Part shown: positions 25,649 to 31,828 of the stretch, in pieces | Layout of the letters: each line of letters opens with the position of its first letter | Position numbering within the stretch: the stretch's first letter is position 1 | Program-made: the position numbers and the translations under genes | NCBI GenBank assembly: GCA_009787025.1 | Contig: WRGT01000065.1 | Location: forward strand, 1-47,301 | DNA: 47,301 nt | Source: Spirochaetota bacterium | GTDB taxonomy: Bacteria; Spirochaetota; UBA4802; UBA5550 | Reading direction: 5' to 3' | The notes under the pieces: model-generated | The model's input: the letters and a program-made list of their open reading frames with translations, nothing else | Told to the model about the DNA's origin: nothing | Databases searched by the model: none

Positions 25649-26710
25649 TTATTCTCCGCCATAGCAAACAGTCTTCCAATCTGCGAAACTCGGCATGGTT
25701 GTTTCCAACCACTTGACTCCGTCTTTAGAATATACAGCTTTGTCTCTGTTATAAGTTACTGCTACAAACAGTCCATTACCATAGCAAACGCTAGTCCAAT
25801 TTGCGTACGGTAATATTGCTGACGTCCAATTGATTCCGTCTTCGGAATATGCAGCTTTGTTACTGCTAGAGTTATAGAAATATGCGGATCTTTGGTATGC
25901 TTCAGAGTTAAAGAGTACAGCTACAAACTTTTTATTGCCATAGCAAACACTCTCCCAGCACATGCCGCCATAATTATCAGCCTCCTTGTAACTCAACAAT
26001 CTTGCCGTTTCCCAATTGATTCCATTAGTGGAATATGCGACCATGTTGTTACTCTCGCCTATCGCCACAAATTTTCCATTACCATAGCAAACATTCGACC
26101 AGCTCGATATTCCCCAATCATCGTCACCGGGTAATCTTGCCGTTTTCCAATTGATTCCATCAGTAGAATATGCAGCTATGTTTTTTTTATAGTCCAGTAC
26201 AACAAATTTTCTGTTCCCATAGCATATACTTTTACCATAAGTAATATTACTCGGTAATTTTGCTGTTTCCCAATTGACTCCATCGGTAGAATATGCAGCT
26301 ATGCCTCTGTTGGCTACAGTTACAAATTTTTTATTACCATAGCAAACACTAGTCCAATCGGTTCTACTTGGCAATTTTGTTGTTTTCCAATTAATGCCAT
26401 CTTCGGAATATGCAGCTTCATCATTACCCGCTACAGCTACAAATTTACCATTGCCGTAGCAAACGCTTGCCCAGCAGTTTATTTCCGGCATTTTTGTCGC
26501 ATTCCAATTGATTCCATCAGTAGAATATGCAGCTATATCGCTACCTTCTTCTATGCAACCGGCTATGGCTACAAACTTAGCTTGCTTTTTTGGAGAAAAC
26601 TCAGGTTGTGTAAGATTGTTGCTATTATTACTACATCCTGCAATAATGACAAATATAATTCCCAGAGCTAAGCCCAAAAGGGTTATGGTTTTATGATTTT
26701 TATTTCTCAT
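25649..26710 (-). CDS. seven-repeat DGINW beta-propeller lipoprotein
   Basis: 353 residues from the ATG at 26710 (MRNKNHK, matching its paralogues; the track start is GTG). The leader LGLALGIIFVIIAGC has a good lipobox (IAGC), followed by an Asn-rich linker SNNSNNL and seven repeats of the form AAYS(T/E)DGINW-x-T-x-LP...W-SVCYGNGKFVAVA. Repeat five carries an insertion (LLSYKEADNYGGMCW) and repeat six a Tyr/Ser-rich loop (AYQRSAYFYNSSSNK). These extra surface loops may set binding specificity. It ends CYGGE. It is 33 bases downstream of radA on the same strand. A surface role is inferred from the anchor only. Confidence 0.8.
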   Translation of the reverse strand: MRNKNHKTITLLGLALGIIFVIIAGCSNNSNNLTQPEFSPKKQAKFVAIAGCIEEGSDIAAYSTDGINWNATKMPEINCWASVCYGNGKFVAVAGNDEAAYSEDGINWKTTKLPSRTDWTSVCYGNKKFVTVANRGIAAYSTDGVNWETAKLPSNITYGKSICYGNRKFVVLDYKKNIAAYSTDGINWKTARLPGDDDWGISSWSNVCYGNGKFVAIGESNNMVAYSTNGINWETARLLSYKEADNYGGMCWESVCYGNKKFVAVLFNSEAYQRSAYFYNSSSNKAAYSEDGINWTSAILPYANWTSVCYGNGLFVAVTYNRDKAVYSKDGVKWLETTMPSFADWKTVCYGGE

Positions 26711-26743
26711 ATACTTATCCACTCATAAACTTTTTATATTACT

Positions 26744-28078
26744 TCAAAATACAATATCCATTATTTCATGTATTGAAGCTACGCCGATTATATCGCCGTC
26801 AAAACCAACTTTTTTGCTTTTTTCCATATCGGCAGGGGATACATATATTCTTTTAAAACCGGAATAGCGGAATTCCTGAACCCTTTTTTCTATATTAGAT
26901 ACGGGTCTTATATCTCCTGATAACGAAACCTCTCCGATAAATCCTGCGCTCTCATCAACTCTCTTATCTTTTAAACTTGAAGCAATGGCAACGGCTACTG
27001 CAAGGTCTGCAGATGTTTCATTGATATTAAATCCTCCCGAAACATTTATGAATACGTCAAAATTGCTCAATTTTAAGCCGCCATGCTTTTCCAATACTGC
27101 GCATATAATTATAAGCCTGTTAATATCAAAACCGTCTGATAATCTTCTTGGATTTGAAAAACTTGAAAATGTAACAAGCGCCTGTACCTCAAACAGAATT
27201 GTTCTGCTACCTTCAACAGCAGCCGATACTGCATTCCCCGGAGCAGACGATAAAAACGGATTTAAGAATATCTTATTTTTATCTTCAACTTCCTCTAATC
27301 CTGACGGCGTCATTCTAAAGAGTCCGAGCTCATTTACCGAACCATATCTGTTTTTAAACGCCCTCAGCACGCGGTAGTTCTTTGAAAAATCGCCTTCAAA
27401 GTACAGGACAGTATCAACTATATGTTCTAAGAGTTTTGGACCTGCGATATTACCATCCTTTGTTATATGACCAATCAGTATTACAGGTATTCCGTGTTTT
27501 TTTGCAAGGTCAACCAATCGTGATGCCGATTCTCTTACCTGACTTACGGAACCTGTTATTCCGGGAATATCTGCCGAGTATATTGTCTGAATTGAATCTA
27601 TAATAAGACAGCCCGGCAGTATGCTCAACGCTAAGTCGATTATATCGTCGATTTCATTATTTACAGAAATGTGTATCTTGCTTAAATCAATAGAGAGCCG
27701 CTCGCCTCTTCCCCTTATCTGTGCAGGAGATTCTTCCCCTGAAATATAGAGGGCATTGAGTTTTTCAGATATTTGAAGCGCTAAGGTTGACTTCCCTACG
27801 CCGGGTTCTCCGCCGAGGAGTATAACGCAGCCCGGTATAATACCGCCGCCGCATACGAGGTCAAATTCTTTAATGCCGGAATTGCTGCGTGACGTCTTCT
27901 CTTTATCAACATCGCTGAGGAGAACAGCCTTTGGTATATCCCTCGACTTTCTGTCGGATTTGATTTCACTCTTTTCAACAATGGTATTCCATTCACCGCA
28001 TGAACCGCATCTGCCGTTCCATTTTGAGAAATCGGCGCCGCAGGCTGTGCAGAAATAGAAATCTCCCTTTTTTGACAT
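26744..28078 (-). CDS. radA: DNA repair protein RadA (Sms)
   Basis: A RecA-like branch-migration helicase that processes recombination intermediates. Start chosen at the ATG at 28078 (MSKKGDFYFC), one base after the stop of the preceding MCE gene; the track's earlier start is inside that gene. Seen: Cys4 zinc finger CTACGADFSKWNGRCGSCGEW, GGEPGVGKSTL (Walker A), LIIDSIQTIYSADIPG, the RadA-specific KNRYGS motif, and a C-terminal Lon-protease-like domain (GGFNINETSADLAVAVAIASSL, without the Lon catalytic pair). The length, 444 residues, is usual. It is probably cotranscribed with the MCE gene upstream. Confidence 0.96.
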   Translation of the reverse strand: MSKKGDFYFCTACGADFSKWNGRCGSCGEWNTIVEKSEIKSDRKSRDIPKAVLLSDVDKEKTSRSNSGIKEFDLVCGGGIIPGCVILLGGEPGVGKSTLALQISEKLNALYISGEESPAQIRGRGERLSIDLSKIHISVNNEIDDIIDLALSILPGCLIIDSIQTIYSADIPGITGSVSQVRESASRLVDLAKKHGIPVILIGHITKDGNIAGPKLLEHIVDTVLYFEGDFSKNYRVLRAFKNRYGSVNELGLFRMTPSGLEEVEDKNKIFLNPFLSSAPGNAVSAAVEGSRTILFEVQALVTFSSFSNPRRLSDGFDINRLIIICAVLEKHGGLKLSNFDVFINVSGGFNINETSADLAVAVAIASSLKDKRVDESAGFIGEVSLSGDIRPVSNIEKRVQEFRYSGFKRIYVSPADMEKSKKVGFDGDIIGVASIHEIMDIVF

Positions 28079-28079
28079 A

Positions 28080-28955
28080 TTACTGCTTCTGCTTAAAAAA
28101 TAGTTTTGAAGGATCCTGTTTAAGCTCGTTGAATAAATCCCTTGCAGATTGAGACGCATCTTTTATATTGTAATATATCTCTTCATCATACATTAGTTTT
28201 CCCATACTGCCTCTGCCCTGTTCAAGCCTTTGAATAATTTTGTTTAAATTACTTGTTATTTCAGACATATTTTTTATGGCTATAGTGACATCCTGCTTAT
28301 TCTTTTCCGATAAACTTGACATGTTCCCGGTAAACTTATTCAACTCATTCATAAAGAGATTCATCTGCTGTGAAAAGAGAAATATTGCCGCTTTCGTTGC
28401 AACGACAGATTCCCTTATATCGCCTTTATTATCCTTTGAGATAGCATTGAGATTCTCAACAAACTGCTTGGAGTTTGTAAATATTTCAGCAAGCATTTCT
28501 CCGCCGCTCTGGTCCTGCATAAATCCCTGAAATATTAACATCATCTGGTCAAAACTTGGCGGGTCAATTCCATGTAAGCGGTCGCCATCCTGAAAAAAAT
28601 CTTCAATGTTTGTTGAAGGCGGAATAAAAACATTTATATACTTACTCCCTATTATCCCCTTTGTAAAAATTGCAAATTTCGTAGTTTTAAGCAGTTTATA
28701 CTTATTATCTATCCAAACAGTAACCTCAGTCTGTTCTCCTGACTGCTTTATTCCCGTAACCTGACCTATTTTAATTCCGCCTGCAATATTTACGGGCGCT
28801 CCCACGCTCAGGTCATTTAAAAAACCAAAGTATATTCCTAACTCATATCCTGACCTTGACACATTTATCTTTGCAAGAAGAGCAATAATGAGAATAAATA
28901 TAGTGAAACTTAAAGTTACCGTAAAACCAACCTTTGCTTCGTTGGAAAACTTCAT
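28080..28955 (-). CDS. second MCE-domain (MlaD-like) protein
   Basis: 291 residues from the ATG at 28955, which has a consensus site (GGAGGTAATT); the track start lies further upstream in non-coding repeat sequence. One N-terminal membrane helix (VGFTVTLSFTIFILIIALLA) is followed by the MCE core GIYFGFLNDLSVGAPVNIAGGIKIGQVTGIKQ and IIGSKYINVFIP. A long helical C-terminal region (about 130-280) includes the QRLEQGRGSMGKLMYDEEIY element common in MlaD proteins of deep-branching diderms. It is not next to permease or ATPase genes, so it may share the MlaE/F unit at 20.8-22.4 kb or a complex elsewhere. radA starts one base after its stop. Confidence 0.88.
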   Translation of the reverse strand: MKFSNEAKVGFTVTLSFTIFILIIALLAKINVSRSGYELGIYFGFLNDLSVGAPVNIAGGIKIGQVTGIKQSGEQTEVTVWIDNKYKLLKTTKFAIFTKGIIGSKYINVFIPPSTNIEDFFQDGDRLHGIDPPSFDQMMLIFQGFMQDQSGGEMLAEIFTNSKQFVENLNAISKDNKGDIRESVVATKAAIFLFSQQMNLFMNELNKFTGNMSSLSEKNKQDVTIAIKNMSEITSNLNKIIQRLEQGRGSMGKLMYDEEIYYNIKDASQSARDLFNELKQDPSKLFFKQKQ

Positions 28956-28982
28956 AATTACCTCCATAACTCTATGAAAGGT

Positions 28983-29012
28983 GTAGGGGCGGATAATTAT
29001 CTGCCCTTTTAC
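28983..29012. repeat. TGTAG-headed palindromic repeat
   Basis: GTAGGGGCGGATAATTATC followed by TGCCC and TTTTAC: a 20-base near-palindrome (one G:T pair) within a GTA...TAC frame, preceded by T. It sits 28 bases upstream of the second MCE gene's start, within the likely leader. It shares the TGTAGRGG head with the palindromes at 17773 and 30028. Confidence 0.55.
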
Positions 29013-29072
29013 AAGATGCAATTATATTATCATTTAATCAAATAAAAAATTACTTATTATAAAAGTTTATTC

Positions 29073-29102
29073 TTGCTAAAGATATGCAATTATAGATATA
29101 AT
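29073..29102 (+). promoter_or_regulatory. candidate sigma70 promoter for cutA
   Basis: TTGCTA, an 18-base spacer and a consensus TATAAT end 42 bases before the cutA ATG. This is the only strong match in the region between the divergent MCE and cutA genes. Confidence 0.45.
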
Positions 29103-29144
29103 AAACCGGTAATTGAGACACTATAATCTTAAAAGAGGTAAAAT

Positions 29145-29465
29145 ATGTCCGAATGTATAATATATATAACTACAAGTTCAATGGAAGAGGCTAAAATTAT
29201 CGGTCAAAATATTGTATCTAAAAGGCTTGCAGCCTGCGTAAATATTATAGACAATATGAAATCCATATATCACTGGCAAGGCAAAATAGAGACGGGAGAC
29301 GAAGTTATAGTAATTGCAAAAACTAAAAATGAGCTGATAAACGAAATTATAGAAAATGTAAAAAGCCTCCACAGCTATGAATGTCCATGTATCGTTGCAT
29401 TCCCGATTATCGGAGGCAACGAAGATTTTTTAAAATGGATAAGAGACGAAACAAAGCAGAGATAA
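29145..29465 (+). CDS. cutA: divalent-cation tolerance protein CutA
   Basis: A 106-residue trimeric ferredoxin-like protein of the CutA1 family, long linked to copper and other divalent-metal tolerance, though the molecular role is unsettled. Seen: IYITTSSMEEAKIIGQNIVSKRLAACVNII, YHWQGKIETGDEVIVIAKTK and LHSYECPCIVAFPIIGGNEDFLKWI, all hallmark segments, including the conserved Cys and the SxHxYExP-like element (here SLHSYECPC). AAGAGGTAAAAT precedes the ATG. It is followed by a GNAT gene two bases later, so the two form an operon. Confidence 0.95.
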   Translation: MSECIIYITTSSMEEAKIIGQNIVSKRLAACVNIIDNMKSIYHWQGKIETGDEVIVIAKTKNELINEIIENVKSLHSYECPCIVAFPIIGGNEDFLKWIRDETKQR

Positions 29466-29467
29466 AT

Positions 29468-29944
29468 ATGTTAAAAATATATCCACTCCATGAAAAAAAA
29501 TCCCTGTATCCAATACTTGCATATTGGTCATACCTTAATTGGTTTATTAATAGAGATTTATCATTTAGACTTGTAATGTATGAATATAAAAAACGCGCAG
29601 AGTCAAATGAACTCCCATGTTCATTTGTCGCTCTCTGTAATGAGTTTCCTGTAGGGATGGTTTCTTTAAGAACAGTAGATCTGCAAAGCAGAGAGGATTT
29701 AACTCCATGGCTGTCTGCATTATATGTTTTGCCTGACTACAGAAACAGAGGCATAGGTTCGGAACTCATAAATGCGGTTTTAGATTTGTCCCGCGAAAAG
29801 GGTTTTAAAAAAATTTTTCTATTTTTAGACAACAGAGATATTATTAAACTTGAAAAGTATTATTCAACCAGAGGGTGGATATACTTAGATGACGGTACCG
29901 ATTCCGATGGGAATAACACAAAGATATTTTTTTATGAACTGTGA
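29468..29944 (+). CDS. GNAT-family N-acetyltransferase
   Basis: 158 residues from the ATG at 29468, which follows the cutA stop by two bases; the track start lies inside cutA. It is an acetyl-CoA-dependent acetyltransferase fold: CSFVALCNEFPVGMVSL (strands 2-4), LSALYVLPDYRNRGIGSELI (motif A with the R-x-x-G-x-G pyrophosphate loop) and KKIFLFLDNRDIIKLEKYYSTRGW (motif B, with the typical YxxxGW ending). The acceptor substrate cannot be read from sequence. Tight coupling to cutA is the only context clue. Confidence 0.88.
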   Translation: MLKIYPLHEKKSLYPILAYWSYLNWFINRDLSFRLVMYEYKKRAESNELPCSFVALCNEFPVGMVSLRTVDLQSREDLTPWLSALYVLPDYRNRGIGSELINAVLDLSREKGFKKIFLFLDNRDIIKLEKYYSTRGWIYLDDGTDSDGNNTKIFFYEL

Positions 29945-30027
29945 CGTTATCTGTGGTCGTGTCTATTTTATGGGGTACTGTATAATGTTATATGTTTTTT
30001 ATAATTATGAAATGTTTATTGAACGAT

Positions 30028-30050
30028 GTAGGAGAAGCAATCTGCTTCCC
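30028..30050. repeat. short TGTAG-headed hairpin between convergent genes
   Basis: GTAGGAGAAGCAATCTGCTTCCC forms a GAAGCA/TGCTTC stem with a three-base loop, extended by GG/CC around one bulged A. It is preceded by T and shares its head with the palindromes at 17773 and 28983. It lies between the GNAT and mazF genes, where it may also slow transcription, although there is no T run. Confidence 0.4.
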
Positions 30051-30067
30051 GCAATTCCTCAATCGCT

Positions 30068-30400
30068 TTAATTATCCATTTCAACAAAACCGCTAATAAT
30101 ATCTATGACATCCCATAGAATGTCATCCGGAATTTTTTCAATAAATTCATAATTACGCGCATTTATATCTAACGTTCTTATCTGATCACACAAAATAACA
30201 CCTGTTGTTTTTATTCTCTTATCTAATTTTATATGGAACGGATGCTTCTTGTTTGTATTTGTTATTGGACAAACAATTGCCAAATTAGAAAAATTATTAA
30301 ATGTTTTATTGCTGACTACTAAAGCCGGTCGTCTCCCTCTCTGCTCATGTCCAATTTGCGGATCAAAATTCAACCAGATAATATCACCTTGTTCTACCAT
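30068..30400 (-). CDS. mazF: MazF/PemK-family endoribonuclease toxin
   Basis: A 110-residue toxin that cleaves mRNA at short single-stranded motifs. Seen: QGDIIWLNFDPQIGHEQRGRRPALVVSN (the hallmark N-terminal block with the catalytic Arg region), IVCPITNTNKKHPFHI (conserved P(I/V)T) and GVILCDQIRTLDINARN (the D-Q-I-R-T/S segment). It is complete. Its ATG overlaps the end of the antitoxin gene by seven bases, giving the classic antitoxin-first order and translational coupling. Regulation is probably through the operator at 30678. Confidence 0.93.
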   Translation of the reverse strand: MVEQGDIIWLNFDPQIGHEQRGRRPALVVSNKTFNNFSNLAIVCPITNTNKKHPFHIKLDKRIKTTGVILCDQIRTLDINARNYEFIEKIPDDILWDVIDIISGFVEMDN

Positions 30401-30657
30401 ATTTCTTTGCCTGCAGGTTTACCCCAGTCAAGCTCCTCTTGTTGAATATGTTTTTTGCCTGAATTCACTCCATAAAAATCTGCGAGACGTTCTTTAGTTG
30501 TTTTATGTTTCTTTGTATTGCTTTTTTCTATGATAATTTTATCATTCTCCAATTTTATTTCAACCATATCGTTCTCTGTAATTTGCAGATTACTCAGAAA
30601 TACCTTTGGAATTCTTATACCTTGGCTATTACCCCATTTAACTATAGTTGTTTGCAT
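30394..30657 (-). CDS. mazE: MazE/AbrB-type antitoxin
   Basis: 87 residues from the second ATG (30657), preferred because GGAGG lies six bases before it; the first ATG (30663) abuts the Shine-Dalgarno. It has an N-terminal swapped-hairpin DNA-binding domain, QTTIVKWGNSQGIRIPKVFLSNLQI and DMVEIKLENDKIIIEK (AbrB/SpoVT hallmark). The acidic, unstructured C-terminal tail (QEELDWGKPAGKEIW) should wrap the toxin. It is the first gene of the mazEF operon. A 19-base palindrome upstream is its likely binding site. Confidence 0.92.
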   Translation of the reverse strand: MQTTIVKWGNSQGIRIPKVFLSNLQITENDMVEIKLENDKIIIEKSNTKKHKTTKERLADFYGVNSGKKHIQQEELDWGKPAGKEIW

Positions 30658-30677
30658 AGACATCCTCCGATATATTA

Positions 30678-30713
30678 GGATATACTAAGTATATCCGGCA
30701 TTAAAAATGTCAA
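30678..30713 (-). promoter_or_regulatory. mazEF promoter with 19-bp palindromic operator
   Basis: A perfect odd-centred palindrome GGATATACTAAGTATATCC (30678-30696) lies 21 bases upstream of the mazE start. Reading the minus strand, TTGACA (30713-30708) precedes it and TATACT within the palindrome could be the -10, though the 14-base spacer is short. Binding of MazE or the MazEF complex here would block the promoter. Confidence 0.5.
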
Positions 30714-30781
30714 TAATTTTCCCAATTAATAAGATACTTTCTCATAAGTTAATCCTCTTTTAAATCATTTCAATCACAGTC

Positions 30782-31474
30782 CTAACAATGACAATGTCCT
30801 CCGTGGTCATGATGAAGTCCTTTTTTATGTTGAATCCCATGCTCTATATGTTTAATTAATTTATCTATGCCGGCGCCCTTAGTTGCAGATACCTCCATAA
30901 TATCCGCATCTCTATTCAGCTCGCGTACCTGTTTATAAAAAATATCCGTGTCGAAATTAGTTGAACCGATAATATCCATTTTATTTAATATAATTATATC
31001 AGCCTTACTAAACATTACAGGGTATTTATGCGGTTTATCATGACCCTCAGATACGGATACAACCATCATTACCTCGTCCTCTCCAAGGAAAAAGTCTGCC
31101 GGGCAGACTAAGTTGCCTACATTTTCAATAATCAGACAGTCTATTTTATGCAGGTCGAATTTTACTAAAGCCCTTTCAATCATTGAAGCTTCAAGGTGGC
31201 ATAAACTGTGAGTGTTTATTTGATGAACATTTATGTTAAATTTTGACAGCCTGTCTGCATCTGCTGTTCCCTGAATATCACCCTCAATAACTGCAATCCT
31301 GTATTTTTTTGAAAGCTCAGGTATAACCGCCTCTAACAAACTTGTCTTGCCTGCGCCCGGAGCGCTCATAATATTGAGAACATATATCTGATGGTCATTC
31401 ATATTATTTTTTATGTTTTCGGCAAGTTTATCGTTTTGATGAAGAAGGTCTTTTTCAAGTTCAATGTAATGCAT
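30782..31474 (-). CDS. hypB: hydrogenase nickel-insertion GTPase HypB
   Basis: A 230-residue SIMIBI-class GTPase that helps load nickel into the [NiFe]-hydrogenase large subunit. Seen: IMSAPGAGKTSLLEAVI (P-loop, about 37-50), VIEGDIQGTADADRL, NTHSLCHLEASMIERAL (the internal metal site with adjacent Cys and His), ENVGNLVCPADFFLGE and IILNKMDIIG (base-recognition NKxD). The His-rich metal store is at the C-terminus (HHDHGGHCHC) rather than the N-terminus, where most HypB proteins carry it. AGGAG precedes the ATG. It is 12 bases after hypA, third gene of hypF-hypA-hypB. Confidence 0.95.
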   Translation of the reverse strand: MHYIELEKDLLHQNDKLAENIKNNMNDHQIYVLNIMSAPGAGKTSLLEAVIPELSKKYRIAVIEGDIQGTADADRLSKFNINVHQINTHSLCHLEASMIERALVKFDLHKIDCLIIENVGNLVCPADFFLGEDEVMMVVSVSEGHDKPHKYPVMFSKADIIILNKMDIIGSTNFDTDIFYKQVRELNRDADIMEVSATKGAGIDKLIKHIEHGIQHKKGLHHDHGGHCHC

Positions 31475-31486
31475 TTTTTTCTCCTG

Positions 31487-31828
31487 TTATTCTATATCTA
31501 TTGAATCAACATACATTCTGTCGCCGGCAATTATCCTTACGGCTCCGCTGCCGCATGAATTACACTTAAAAATAAAATCTTTCATAACTGTCTCTTTTCC
31601 GCATTCGCTGCACAAAAGAATAGTCTTGGTAGATTTTATATTGATTTTTGCATCATGGAATAATGAATCTTTTTTTACAACCTCCATTGCAAATTCCAGC
31701 GCTTCAATTGCAACAGAGCTAAATTCGCCTACAACTATATTAATCTCTTTAATTTTTGCAGCTCCATTATCTTTTGCAGCGCCTTCAACTATCTCTTTTA
31801 CATTCATTGCAAGTCCAAGCTCATGCAT
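31487..31828 (-). CDS. hypA: hydrogenase maturation nickel metallochaperone HypA
   Basis: 113 residues from the ATG at 31828, giving the required MHE N-terminus, where His2 binds nickel; the track start is 15 codons too early. Seen: MHELGLAMNVKEIVEGAA, KIKEINIVVGEFSSV, and a zinc ribbon CSECGKETVMKDFIFKCNSCGSG (two CxxC pairs) near the C-terminus. Its start overlaps the hypF stop by eight bases (ATGCATGA), so translation is coupled. It passes nickel to HypB. Confidence 0.95.
   Translation of the reverse strand: MHELGLAMNVKEIVEGAAKDNGAAKIKEINIVVGEFSSVAIEALEFAMEVVKKDSLFHDAKINIKSTKTILLCSECGKETVMKDFIFKCNSCGSGAVRIIAGDRMYVDSIDIE

Noticed and set aside
28079-28159. Longer N-terminus of RadA in the track
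   Set aside because: The extra 27 codons lie inside the upstream MCE gene, and RadA proteins normally start just before the zinc finger.
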